The notes under the pieces: generated by a model | Database searches by the model: none | The model's input: the letters and a program-made list of their open reading frames with translations, nothing else | Told to the model about the DNA's origin: nothing | Source of the DNA: Sphaerospermopsis torques-reginae ITEP-024 | Lineage (GTDB): Bacteria > Cyanobacteriota > Cyanobacteriia > Cyanobacteriales > Nostocaceae | NCBI RefSeq assembly: GCF_019598945.1 | Contig: NZ_CP080598.1 | Location: forward strand, 3,658,001-3,722,000 | DNA length: 64,000 bases | Reading direction: 5' to 3' | Part shown: piece by piece, positions 1 to 8,809 of the stretch | How the letters are laid out: the number at the start of each line of letters is the position of its first letter | Position numbering within the stretch: position 1 is the first letter of the stretch | Program-made: the position numbers and the translations under genes

Positions 1-1851
1 TGGGTTTTTCGTTCCACAATGGTTGCAGTAAACTGGCTCAACTGCTGCTGTAGGTGCTGGTTTGGGTAAACCAAACATCTGGGCGTTACTCTTACCAGGC
101 GCTACCATTGGATAGCAGTTTTCATCCTTAGTAACACGGACATCTACAATTACTGGTCCATTGTGTGCCAGCATTTCGGCGATTTTATCCGCTAACTCTT
201 CTCTGGTATTAATCACCATGCCTTTAATACCATAAGCCTGTGCCAAAAGTTCAATATCCGGCATCCCTACTTCCATGTTGGAGCAGGAATAACGCTCACC
301 GTAAAAGGCTTGTTGCCACTGGCGCACCATTCCCTGCCAACCGTTATTTAAAATAACAGTCTTGACATTTATACCATATTGTGCTAATGTTCCCAATTCC
401 TGTAAACACATTTGGAAACTGGCATCACCGCTAATACAAATTACCTCTTCATCTGGGAAAGCTACCTTTGCACCCATCGCCGCAGGTACACCAAAACCCA
501 TTGTTCCTAAACCTGCGCTAGAGATCCAGCGTCTTGGTCCATTCTTCAAAAATTGGGCAGCCCACATTTGATGCTGTCCCACATCAGTTGTATAAAATGC
601 GTTGGGTGCTTGGCGACCAACTTCCACAATTACCTCTTGGGGAGAAATGCTATCAGCATGATGAGGCACAACCAAAGGATAATCTTGTTTCCAACGGTTA
701 ATTAAATTCAACCATTCTTGATTTTGGTTAGGTGTTGCTTTGCCATTTGTGTTTTGACATCGCCGCAATAAATCTTGCAAAACGGTTTTGACATCGCCAA
801 CAATAGGCACATCAGGAACACGGTTTTTACCTACTTCTGCTGGGTCAATATCAATGTGAATAACTTTAGCATGGGAGGCAAATTCATCTAATTTACCTGT
901 TACCCGGTCATCAAATCTTGCACCAACACAAATCAGTAAATCACAATCTGTCACCGCAAAATTAGCGTACGCAGTTCCGTGCATTCCCAACATTCCCACA
1001 GATAGGGGATGATGTTCATCAAATGCACCGATACCCATTAAAGTTGTGGTGACAGGGATATTAAATAATTCTGCTAATTGTTGAACTTCTTCGTGAGCAT
1101 TAGCCGCGATCGCACCTCCACCCACATACAATAAAGGACGACGACTTTCACGAATTAACTGGATAGCTGCGTTAATTTGTCTAGGGTTGCCTTTAACAGT
1201 GGGACGATATCCTGGTAACTTAACTGAACCTGGTTCTACAGGTACATAATCAAATACTTCTAAAGCCACATCTTTAGGAACATCTATCAACACAGGTCCA
1301 GGTCTACCCGTACTGGCAATGTGGAACGCTTCCGCTACAATTCGCGCCATGTCTTTGGGATCACGCACTACATAAGAATGCTTAACAATGGGTAGAGTAA
1401 TACCGTAAATATCTGTCTCTTGGAAAGCATCAGTACCAATTGCAGCCCGTGGTACTTGTCCAGTAACAATGATCATGGGAATAGAATCCATGTAAGCGGT
1501 TGCAATACCTGTTACCAGGTTAGTTGCTCCGGGACCAGAAGTACCAAAACATACTCCTACCTTGCCAGTTGCACGGGCATAACCATCCGCAGCATGGGAC
1601 GCGCCTTGTTCATGTCTGACAAGAATGTGTTTAATTGTACCAGTTTCCTCTACTTTGTAAAGGTCATCATAAATCGGTAGAATTGCCCCACCAGGATAAC
1701 CAAAGATATACTCAACACCATGACGCAGCAGACTATCTAACAGAGCGAAACCGCCTGTTTCCCGTTTTGGAGTTACAGGGGTAGATTTAGAAATAGCGGA
1801 CTGCTTCTGATTTTCTGATTGTGGGAGACTGATTTGAGAAGGCGATGGCAC
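1..1851 (-). CDS. ilvB: Acetolactate synthase large subunit (3' end outside window)
   Basis: Thiamine-diphosphate enzyme that condenses two pyruvates (or pyruvate and 2-oxobutyrate) in branched-chain amino acid synthesis. The translation starts at a GTG (1851) with a polar lead of about 30 residues, followed by the family's N-terminal signature [18 protein letters not shown]. The visible 617 codons cover nearly the whole usual length. Near the window edge, after the usual [12 protein letters not shown] stretch, comes a Pro/Ala-rich linker and then CNHCGTKNP, the first half of what looks like a zinc-ribbon tail. No terminus is visible because the gene runs off the window. An intrinsic terminator lies about 85 bases upstream of the start. 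The GTG start is inferred. Confidence 0.95.
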   Translation of the reverse strand, partial: MPSPSQISLPQSENQKQSAISKSTPVTPKRETGGFALLDSLLRHGVEYIFGYPGGAILPIYDDLYKVEETGTIKHILVRHEQGASHAADGYARATGKVGVCFGTSGPGATNLVTGIATAYMDSIPMIIVTGQVPRAAIGTDAFQETDIYGITLPIVKHSYVVRDPKDMARIVAEAFHIASTGRPGPVLIDVPKDVALEVFDYVPVEPGSVKLPGYRPTVKGNPRQINAAIQLIRESRRPLLYVGGGAIAANAHEEVQQLAELFNIPVTTTLMGIGAFDEHHPLSVGMLGMHGTAYANFAVTDCDLLICVGARFDDRVTGKLDEFASHAKVIHIDIDPAEVGKNRVPDVPIVGDVKTVLQDLLRRCQNTNGKATPNQNQEWLNLINRWKQDYPLVVPHHADSISPQEVIVEVGRQAPNAFYTTDVGQHQMWAAQFLKNGPRRWISSAGLGTMGFGVPAAMGAKVAFPDEEVICISGDASFQMCLQELGTLAQYGINVKTVILNNGWQGMVRQWQQAFYGERYSCSNMEVGMPDIELLAQAYGIKGMVINTREELADKIAEMLAHNGPVIVDVRVTKDENCYPMVAPGKSNAQMFGLPKPAPTAAVEPVYCNHCGTKNP

Positions 1852-1933
1852 GGTTAACCTCAAAATATAACTAAAAGTTAAGCCTTAGATTTTGTATTTA
1901 GAATTTCAGGGTAATCCAATTCTACACCCAAAA

Positions 1934-1966
1934 TAAAAACCACTTTTAATTGAGTGGCTTTTTTAA
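1934..1966 (-). terminator. Intrinsic terminator or attenuator upstream of ilvB
   Basis: CCACT and AGTGG form a stem around an 8-base A/T loop. On the minus strand the stem is followed by TTTTTATTTT. No gene ends just upstream on the minus strand, so it either stops stray transcription or acts as an attenuator in the ilvB leader. The plus strand also has a T run after the stem, so it could work both ways. Confidence 0.6.
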
Positions 1967-2127
1967 ATTATCAATACATTATTACTAATTTATCAAACAC
2001 CTAATTTGGATTTGCTTTAGAAAAGCGGGGAAGTCAGAGTATCTGGTTATTGGTATTTGTGATGCCAGATTACTTTACAATTTGTAAACATCTGAAAATC
2101 TGCATCACTACTATGGTACAGTCCACC

Positions 2128-2255
2128 TAGCGGTTCTGGTGGGAAACAGCCATCAGAGGTAACGGGGAAAGCCTGGTGTGAATCCAGCACTGTCCCGCAG
2201 CTGTAATGAAGTTAACACTTCAAAGTCAGAATGCCCGCCGCAATGACAACATACT
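2128..2255 (+). promoter_or_regulatory. Cobalamin (B12) riboswitch
   Basis: The conserved core is readable: GGGGAAAGCCTGGTGTGAAT, then TCCAGCACTGTCCCGCAGCT, then GTAA, and after a variable arm the B12-box-like AGTCAGAATGCCCGCC. These match the adenosylcobalamin riboswitch consensus in order and spacing. It precedes the DUF1636 gene at 2505 and probably the whole uptake cluster, which would be shut down when B12 is plentiful. The gap from the riboswitch to the first start codon is about 250 bases, enough for an expression platform. I did not resolve the platform. Confidence 0.93.
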
Positions 2256-2504
2256 CCCATCTGCGAGGTACAGATGAATAACACAATTAACACTTTCTTC
2301 ATCAAACAGTATCACTGTCTCATAGACTCATATATAGGCGATACCATAGAAATTTCTATGAGATTGTAGAATTTTCCCTACACATATCAATAGCTACTGA
2401 GAAGGTTATAGATACAAACCTTCACTTTGCATATTTACATGATTTCCTGTCCTAGATGGACGCGAGGCTAATTCGTCATTTCAATCTGCAACAACTGAAA
2501 ATTA

Positions 2505-2915
2505 ATGCAAAAACAACAACATACTTTATTTGTCTGTACAACCTGCGCCAGTGTGTGGAAAGAAGGTAAAAAGATAGGTGAAAGTGGCGGACAGCAGCTA
2601 TTACACAAACTTCAACAACTTGCACAAACTTGGGAACTGCACTCTAAATTCTCCATTCAAGGAGTCCAATGTATGAGTGCTTGCAACCATGCTTGCGTTA
2701 TCGCTTTCCAAGGAGAAGAGAAATTTACCTATCTTTTCGGTAACTTAGCAGTTGATGATAGTGCATCTGCCATCCTGCAATGTGCCACCCAATACTACAC
2801 TAACCCCACGGGTTTACTACCTTGGTCAGAACGCCCAGAACCCTTAAAAACAGGCATCTTAGCCAAAATACCACCCCTCAGTAAATGGGCAAAACTCACC
2901 AAAAATTGCTGTTAA
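2505..2915 (+). CDS. DUF1636 family metal-binding protein
   Basis: A 136-residue protein with paired cysteines near the N terminus (C11, C14) and a central CMSACNHAC cluster (C56, C60, C64). A FTYLFGNL segment follows, as in DUF1636, a family with a thioredoxin-like iron-sulfur fold. Members often sit beside cobalamin and cobalt genes. Here it is the first gene after the B12 riboswitch, so a role in B12 or cobalt handling is inferred from position; the biochemical function is not known. It ends with a CC pair. There is no strong ribosome-binding site before the ATG. Confidence 0.8.
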   Translation: MQKQQHTLFVCTTCASVWKEGKKIGESGGQQLLHKLQQLAQTWELHSKFSIQGVQCMSACNHACVIAFQGEEKFTYLFGNLAVDDSASAILQCATQYYTNPTGLLPWSERPEPLKTGILAKIPPLSKWAKLTKNCC

Positions 2916-2926
2916 TTAAAGTTCGT

Positions 2927-2983
2927 AGTTAGGACTTTAGTCCTCAAGTTGAGGCGGCGAACGGCCGCCCCTCCTGACTAAAA
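2927..2983. repeat. Palindromic intergenic element
   Basis: Two inverted repeats side by side: AGGACTTTAGTCCT (2931-2944) and a GC-rich stem AGGCGGC/GGCCGCC (about 2952-2972). It could end transcription of the DUF1636 gene, but there is no clear T run. This kind of palindrome is common between genes in Nostocales. Confidence 0.5.
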
Positions 2984-3030
2984 ACCCAGAAACTAGCTGG
3001 AAACTAGCTTGTAAAATGCGCCCAAAGAAT

Positions 3031-3052
3031 GATAATAATAATCATTATTATC
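3031..3052. promoter_or_regulatory. Fur-box-like palindrome
   Basis: Two perfect 9-base arms, GATAATAAT and ATTATTATC, around AATC. This is close to the classic Fur box GATAATGATAATCATTATC. It lies 68 bases upstream of the TonB-dependent receptor start and suggests separate, iron-responsive control of the receptor. Cyanobacterial FurA sites often differ from the classic box, so binding is inferred. Confidence 0.55.
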
Positions 3053-3119
3053 TTTCTGCTGGCTGAAAAATTTTCTTTGTTGACCAATAGTGTTTACTTA
3101 TAGAGGGACTTAACTACCA

Positions 3120-5219
3120 ATGCGTACTCAGCTTATTACCAGATGGGAAACTCAAATACTGATTTTCAGTTTGACCATTACATCCGGGATATTAGGGAAA
3201 AATCACCCCACCATAGCCACAGAAGTTACACCAAAATCTGAAAATTCCGCCCAAGACTTACAACCAATTGCACAAACAGAAGAAAAAGAACCGGATATAG
3301 AAATCACAGTGATTGATAGTATTCTCAACGAACCCGTATTTTCACCCTTTCGTCGAGAAGGAACAGTCAAAGATTCTACCCGTCCGGTTTACGTCATCAC
3401 TGGGGAAGAAATGGAAGCGCAAGGTGCAAGAACAGTCAAAGAAGCACTGCGATTTTTACCAGGTATTTTGGGTGATGGTACTGTAGGAACAGAAGTCAAC
3501 GCTTTAAGTGGTCAATTTATTCGCGGTTCTAACACCGGACAAGTTTTAATATTATTGGATGGAAGACCAATTAATAATTTAGGTGGTGGAGGTTTCGACC
3601 TTTCAGAATTTACCAGTAATAATATTGAAAGAGTTGAAGTCTTACCTGGAGGTGGTTCAACCCTCTATGGTTCAGATGCAATAGGTGGAGTAATTAATAT
3701 TGTTACTCGTCGTCCTACAGAGCAGATTACCACAGAAACCAAAGTTAATTTTGGGTCCTATGGACTCAACCAACAAAGCATTCAAAATAGTGGCAAATCT
3801 GGTGATATTTCTTGGGTAGTTGGTTACAACCGTACCCAAGCACAAAATAATTATCCCTTTAGCATTCCTGAAGCTAACTTTGAAGGAACAAGAGAAAATA
3901 ATGATGCACTGTTCAACAACTTTAATCTCAAATTAGAAGCTAATTTAGACAAACGTAATACCTTAGCTTTATCAACTTTATATTTAGGAAAAGAACAGGG
4001 AACACCCGGAGGTGTACCCATTCCCACACCTCAATTTGGACAGGGATTTTTTAACTCTCTCACCGAGAATAACCGAAAATACACCGACCAAGTTCTCACC
4101 GATTTAACCTGGAACTCTAAATTAGGAAAGGGAGATGATTCACTGCTAACCGCGAGAGTTTACGCCGACTTTCTTAACACTCGCTTTGATAATCGTACTG
4201 GTGCAATTACATCTCAAAATCGCTTTGATACCAAACAAGATTCCTATGGTATTCAAGTTACCCATAATTGGAATCTGTCTCAAAATCAAACCTTAGTCTA
4301 TGGCTTTGATTACCGTAACACTAATGTACACAACACTTCCTTTAATTACGGTACAAATATTTTACGATTAAACTATGATGACGGTATCAGTCAAGGGGCA
4401 ATTTTTAGTAGATATGATATTCAGTTTTCTCCTAATTTGAATGTCAATTTAGGAGTGCGTCAAGATTTTAGTAGTTTAGTTAATGGTTCATTTACATCTC
4501 CATCTGTAGGTGCAAAATTCGCAGTTTCTGATTCCACTACCCTGAGAGCTAACTATATCAGAAACTTCCGCGCCCCCACCATTGCTAATTTATTTAATAA
4601 TAATCCTACTAATATTGGTAATCCTGATTTAAAACCAGAAAAAAGCGATAGTTTTGATGTGGGAATTGATCAGAAAATCAGCAATATTGGCTTATTGCGG
4701 TTGACGTTTTTTAGTAATCGTGTTTCTGACACCCTTGCTTTTAAAAGACTCACTCCACCCGTAAATGGGAATACAGGAACTTGGGAAAATATTGGTTTAG
4801 TTCAAACTCAAGGAATTGAAGCATCTCTGAATTTACAACTAGCAAAAAATATCTATGCTTTTGTGAATTATACAGCCAATGATCCGCGAATTTTAAAAAG
4901 TAGTAATTCCGCAGAAGTTGACAAAGAATTACGTTTTGCAGGTGCGGATAAGTTAAATTTTGGTGTGTCTTATGAAAATCCCCAAGGTTGGTATTTGGGG
5001 TTATTGATGAATTCTTTAAACGGATATCCAACCAATAATACAAATACAGAATTTTTGCCAGGTTACACCACTTTGGATGTTAAAATGCGTGTACCAATTA
5101 ATGATAAGCTAGTATTGACTGGTAGCTTGGATAATTTGTTTAATCATCGTTATCAGTTGTTCCCTGGTTTTCCTGATGGGGGTAGGGTTTTTCAATTGGG
5201 GTTGAGTTCTAGTTTTTAA
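3120..5219 (+). CDS. TonB-dependent outer-membrane receptor (BtuB-like)
   Basis: A 699-residue outer-membrane receptor for active uptake of a large metal chelate. In order there is an N-terminal export region, a TonB-box-like stretch (IEITVIDS, about residues 58-65), a plug domain (RPVYVITGEEMEAQGARTVK onward, with VLILLDGRPINN and GSDAIGGVINIV), and a long beta-barrel ending in phenylalanine, as outer-membrane proteins do. The cobalamin riboswitch and the BtuFCD-like genes downstream favour vitamin B12 as substrate. The Fur-like box just upstream leaves a ferric siderophore possible. The barrel is asparagine/threonine rich, typical of the family. Confidence 0.9.
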   Translation: MRTQLITRWETQILIFSLTITSGILGKNHPTIATEVTPKSENSAQDLQPIAQTEEKEPDIEITVIDSILNEPVFSPFRREGTVKDSTRPVYVITGEEMEAQGARTVKEALRFLPGILGDGTVGTEVNALSGQFIRGSNTGQVLILLDGRPINNLGGGGFDLSEFTSNNIERVEVLPGGGSTLYGSDAIGGVINIVTRRPTEQITTETKVNFGSYGLNQQSIQNSGKSGDISWVVGYNRTQAQNNYPFSIPEANFEGTRENNDALFNNFNLKLEANLDKRNTLALSTLYLGKEQGTPGGVPIPTPQFGQGFFNSLTENNRKYTDQVLTDLTWNSKLGKGDDSLLTARVYADFLNTRFDNRTGAITSQNRFDTKQDSYGIQVTHNWNLSQNQTLVYGFDYRNTNVHNTSFNYGTNILRLNYDDGISQGAIFSRYDIQFSPNLNVNLGVRQDFSSLVNGSFTSPSVGAKFAVSDSTTLRANYIRNFRAPTIANLFNNNPTNIGNPDLKPEKSDSFDVGIDQKISNIGLLRLTFFSNRVSDTLAFKRLTPPVNGNTGTWENIGLVQTQGIEASLNLQLAKNIYAFVNYTANDPRILKSSNSAEVDKELRFAGADKLNFGVSYENPQGWYLGLLMNSLNGYPTNNTNTEFLPGYTTLDVKMRVPINDKLVLTGSLDNLFNHRYQLFPGFPDGGRVFQLGLSSSF

Positions 5220-5256
5220 TAATTATCTCACGCAAAGGCGCAAAGGAGAAGTAAGA

Positions 5257-6129
5257 ATGAATGAGTTTAATTGTTGGGTACAACCAATGAATAAAATAGA
5301 AACAGAAAATCTATCTACAGGTGGATACATTGAGTATGAATATTTTGATTGTGGGAGTGATGTTTTAGCATCGTTAATGTATACTTTATTTGAGCAAAAT
5401 TGGCAGCAGGTGGGGATTGCTCATATTGTTCAAGGTAGTGTTTTAGAGTTGGAATTTAATGCACCACCAAAACTATGTATTCTCTATGATGGATATTTGA
5501 CGGTGGCGGCTGAAGGGTGGCATTTACATTTGTGTATTGATACTAATTTCGGTGGACCTTTATGTAAAACTCCTGTGGAAGTGAGGAAGCAGCGTTTAGT
5601 TTCTCGTGCAGCTTTTTATCGGCGGTTTAATCCAGAAGGAAATCCTAGAAGTTGGGGGATTCAATTTTGGAATGGTGCTAATGAACAATTGATGACGATT
5701 TTATTACCTAATCCTTTGGTAGATGGAGAAAATTTATTACCAGAAGGAAAACCAAATTTAGAAAAGTTAGCTTTGTATCAAGATTTGAGAGATATTTATG
5801 TGTTAGGAATTAAACCAATTCCCTTTAATAAAAATCCTCTCAAACATTCCTATATTTCAGTTTGTACTTCTACTCGCTGTCTTCCTTCTCGCAAATGGCA
5901 ACCTACATTTGAGGCGTTAAAATCAGCAGTGGAAAATGCAGGTTTAGATATAGAAGTAAGAACATCTGGTTGTTTAGAAGTTTGTCAATTAGGACCTGTG
6001 GTTTTCTATTCTAATGATAGAACTTGGTACACTCGCGTTAATCCTAATGTGGCAGAAAATATTGTCAATGAACATTTAGTTAAGGGTAATAAGGTGGCTG
6101 AAAACTTATATCCACCGGAAAAAGTATAA
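5257..6129 (+). CDS. Two-domain protein with C-terminal thioredoxin-like [2Fe-2S] ferredoxin
   Basis: A 290-residue protein. The last 95 residues carry C203-x4-C208 and C239-x3-C243, the cysteine pattern of thioredoxin-like [2Fe-2S] ferredoxins (VCTSTRC and SGCLEVC). The first 190 residues form a separate domain I do not recognise by name. The start at 5257 has a good ribosome-binding site (AGGAGAAG). An internal ATG at residue 11 is less likely. It sits between the receptor and the binding-protein gene on the same strand, 37 bases after the receptor stop. A redox or metal-release role during uptake is inferred from that position only. Confidence 0.75.
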   Translation: MNEFNCWVQPMNKIETENLSTGGYIEYEYFDCGSDVLASLMYTLFEQNWQQVGIAHIVQGSVLELEFNAPPKLCILYDGYLTVAAEGWHLHLCIDTNFGGPLCKTPVEVRKQRLVSRAAFYRRFNPEGNPRSWGIQFWNGANEQLMTILLPNPLVDGENLLPEGKPNLEKLALYQDLRDIYVLGIKPIPFNKNPLKHSYISVCTSTRCLPSRKWQPTFEALKSAVENAGLDIEVRTSGCLEVCQLGPVVFYSNDRTWYTRVNPNVAENIVNEHLVKGNKVAENLYPPEKV

Positions 6130-6190
6130 GCTACTCCCCATTACTTTTTCTGTAAAAATATGCTCGTAGTAAGGTCTTTAGCCCTGCTTC

Positions 6191-6277
6191 AGTGAAACCC
6201 AACATTAGCAAAAAATACTAAAGATTCGCGTTGGGTTTCGTTCCATTGCTTCGCAACGCGAACAACCCAACCTACAA
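6191..6277. repeat. Dispersed GTTGGGTTTCG element, copy 1
   Basis: Contains GTGAAACCCAACA, then TTGGGTTTCGTTCC, and ends in AACCCAACCTACAA. The same words recur at 35109-35194. It is a short inverted-repeat element spread between genes, probably non-coding. It lies between the iron-sulfur protein and the binding protein, so the two may not share one mRNA without interruption. Confidence 0.7.
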
Positions 6278-6308
6278 AATCTCACTATTGAAAAAATATT
6301 TAGCAAGA

Positions 6309-7544
6309 ATGAAATTTTCACAACTTCCTTACTCAAAACTAATCATTTTTTTATGTCAATTTTGCCTTATAGCCACGTTTATTATTGCCTGTCATAGTAC
6401 AAAAAATCCTATAACTAAAAAACCTATAACTAACAACACAACCAATAACACCTGTATTCAAAACTATAACCCTAATCAAGATTATTTCCCCAACAAAGCT
6501 AAAATTAACTATGCTACAGGCTTCGCAGTTGAATATCATAATCATTACAAAGTTGTGACGATTAAAAATCCCTGGCAAAATGCGAAAACGCAGTTTCAAT
6601 ATGTTTTGGTTCAGTGTGGAACTCCCACACCTTCAGGATTTAACCAAGCACAAATTATTACAGTTCCTGTTAATTCTGTCGTAGCTTTATCTACAACTCA
6701 TTTACCCCACTTAGCAAAATTAGGATTGGTGGATAAGTTAATAGGAATTAGTAATACTCAACAAGTTAATACTCCGGCTGTAATTGAGAGAATTAAAGAG
6801 GGAAAAAGTACCCAAGTAGGTAATAATTCCAATGTGGATATAGAAAAGTTATTAGCATTAAATCCTGATTTAGTCACAACTTTTGGTACAGGAAATTCCC
6901 AAACAGATAGTTACGGAAAACTTACGGAAGCTGGTTTGAAAGTGGGGATAAATGCTGAATATATGGAAGATACGCCGTTGGGAAGAAGTGAATGGTTAAA
7001 ATTTACGGCTTTATTTTTTAATCAAGAAGAAAAAGCTGAAAATATATTTCAAGAAATAGCAGATAAATATACACAAATTGCCACAAAAGCTCAATCTGTA
7101 AAAAATCGTCCCACCGTATTTGTTGGCTTTAATTTTAAAGGTACTTGGTTTATGCCTGGCGGTAAAAGTTATGTGGCTAAATATCTGAATGATGCAGGAG
7201 GTAATTATTTGTGGAATGATGATCAATCTAATGGTAGTTTACCACTTTCTTTTGAAGTAGTTTTAGACCGTGCAGCTAAAGCTGATTATTGGTTAAATTC
7301 TCGCCAAAGTTGGCAGAGTTTAAAAGATGTCGTCGCAGAAGATAGTCGTTATGGTGATTTTAAAGCTGTAAAAACTGGAAATATTTATAATAATAATGCC
7401 CGTGTTAATGCCGATGGTGGTAATGATTATTGGGAAGGAGGAATTAGTAACCCGGATATTGTACTAGCAGATTTAATTAAAATCTTGCATCCAGAATTGT
7501 TGCCGGAACATCAACTGTTTTATTACCGCGAATTGCCAAAATAA
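6309..7544 (+). CDS. ABC transporter substrate-binding lipoprotein (BtuF/FecB-like)
   Basis: Periplasmic binding protein that hands the substrate from the outer-membrane receptor to the inner-membrane ABC permease. The chosen ATG (6309) gives a signal peptide ending in FIIAC, a lipobox. An upstream in-frame ATG at 6231 would add residues read from the dispersed repeat and is rejected. The protein shows the clustered binding-protein pattern: LSTTHLPHLAKLGLVDKLIG, LLALNPDLVTTFGTG, and a C-terminal half with the GGNDYWEGG region. It overlaps the permease gene (stop TAA 7542-7544, next ATG at 7544), so the two are translationally coupled. Substrate is not fixed by sequence; B12 is inferred from the locus. 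Confidence 0.87.
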   Translation: MKFSQLPYSKLIIFLCQFCLIATFIIACHSTKNPITKKPITNNTTNNTCIQNYNPNQDYFPNKAKINYATGFAVEYHNHYKVVTIKNPWQNAKTQFQYVLVQCGTPTPSGFNQAQIITVPVNSVVALSTTHLPHLAKLGLVDKLIGISNTQQVNTPAVIERIKEGKSTQVGNNSNVDIEKLLALNPDLVTTFGTGNSQTDSYGKLTEAGLKVGINAEYMEDTPLGRSEWLKFTALFFNQEEKAENIFQEIADKYTQIATKAQSVKNRPTVFVGFNFKGTWFMPGGKSYVAKYLNDAGGNYLWNDDQSNGSLPLSFEVVLDRAAKADYWLNSRQSWQSLKDVVAEDSRYGDFKAVKTGNIYNNNARVNADGGNDYWEGGISNPDIVLADLIKILHPELLPEHQLFYYRELPK

Positions 7545-8641
7545 TGTTTATGAAAACCGCAAAAAAATATCTTACATCTCACTCATTTATTCCAGATAAT
7601 ATTTCCATAAGAAGTTTATTTTTTGGGATATTAATTGTAGCTTTACTATTAATATTTATCTTAGATTTGACTTTGGGTTCTGTTGCTATTCCTCTTCAGG
7701 AAGTTGTAAATATTTTACTAGGACAAGAACCAGAAAAGATAACTCATGCCAATATAATCCTCAAATTTAGATTACCGAAAGCTGTAACTGCAACTTTGGC
7801 GGGTGCTGCTTTAGGTGTGAGTGGGTTACAAATGCAAACATTATTTAAAAATCCCTTAGCTGGACCTTTTGTATTAGGAATTAGTTCGGGTGCGAGTTTA
7901 GGTGTGGCGTTGGTGGTTTTAACTGCAAGTTTGACTACACCAACTTTATTAAATAATTTGGGAATCATTACTAATTTTGGATTAGTGATAGCTGCTAGTG
8001 TGGGTGCGGGTTCGGTTTTGGGTGTGATGTTGGTTGTTTCTCGTCGGGTGCAAGATACAATGACGCTGCTAATTTTAGGTTTATTATTCGGTTATGCTAC
8101 TGGTGGAATTGTGAGTATTTTATTGCAATTTAGCACTAGAGAACGGATTCAAAGTTATATTATGTGGACTTTTGGTAGTTTTGCTGGTGTGACTTGGAAG
8201 CAGTTAATTGTGTTAATTCCATTGATACTTTTAAGTTTATTGATGGCGTTGTTGCAATCAAAATCTCTGAATGCACTTTTGCTAGGTGAATCCTATGCCA
8301 GAAGTGTAGGTTTAACGGTAGAAAAAACTAGATTTTCTATTATTACCAGTGCTTCTATTTTAGCAGGTGGAATTACAGCTTTTTGTGGACCAATCGCATT
8401 TTTGGGGGTGGCTATTCCTCATTTATGTCGGAGTTTGTTCAATACTTCTGACCATCGAATTTTAATCCCCAGTGTGATAATTTTAGGGGCAATTTTAGCT
8501 TTAATAGCAGATTTATTTTCTCAATTAGCAGTAAGTCAAATGGTTTTACCTTTAAATGCAATTACGGCTTTAATTGGTACTCCTGTGGTGACTTGGGTAA
8601 TTCTAAGGAGGCGTAATTCCCGCAAGTCTTTTCCATCCTAA
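7544..8641 (+). CDS. ABC transporter permease, FecCD/BtuC family
   Basis: Inner-membrane channel of a metal-chelate importer, 365 residues with about ten hydrophobic segments. Family signatures include ILKFRLPKAVTATLAGAALG, GPLAGPFVLGISSGA-like text (residues about 105-125), and GPIAFLGVAIPHLCR in the C-terminal half, the region that contacts the ATPase. It starts inside the stop codon of the binding-protein gene; a second ATG two codons later is also possible. It works with the ATPase at 8810, which lies 168 bases downstream. Confidence 0.92.
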   Translation: MFMKTAKKYLTSHSFIPDNISIRSLFFGILIVALLLIFILDLTLGSVAIPLQEVVNILLGQEPEKITHANIILKFRLPKAVTATLAGAALGVSGLQMQTLFKNPLAGPFVLGISSGASLGVALVVLTASLTTPTLLNNLGIITNFGLVIAASVGAGSVLGVMLVVSRRVQDTMTLLILGLLFGYATGGIVSILLQFSTRERIQSYIMWTFGSFAGVTWKQLIVLIPLILLSLLMALLQSKSLNALLLGESYARSVGLTVEKTRFSIITSASILAGGITAFCGPIAFLGVAIPHLCRSLFNTSDHRILIPSVIILGAILALIADLFSQLAVSQMVLPLNAITALIGTPVVTWVILRRRNSRKSFPS

Positions 8642-8809
8642 TCACTGGGAGCATCCCAATGAAAGCAAAAATGTAGAATAAGTATCTGAAAACTCTCTTC
8701 TTTCTTCTTACCTTCGTGTCTTTCGATCCTACCCTTCGGGAACACCTCCGGTGAACGTGGTTCGTTCATTTCATGTCTTACCTGTTCCCTGTTCCCTAAC
8801 TCAACAAAT

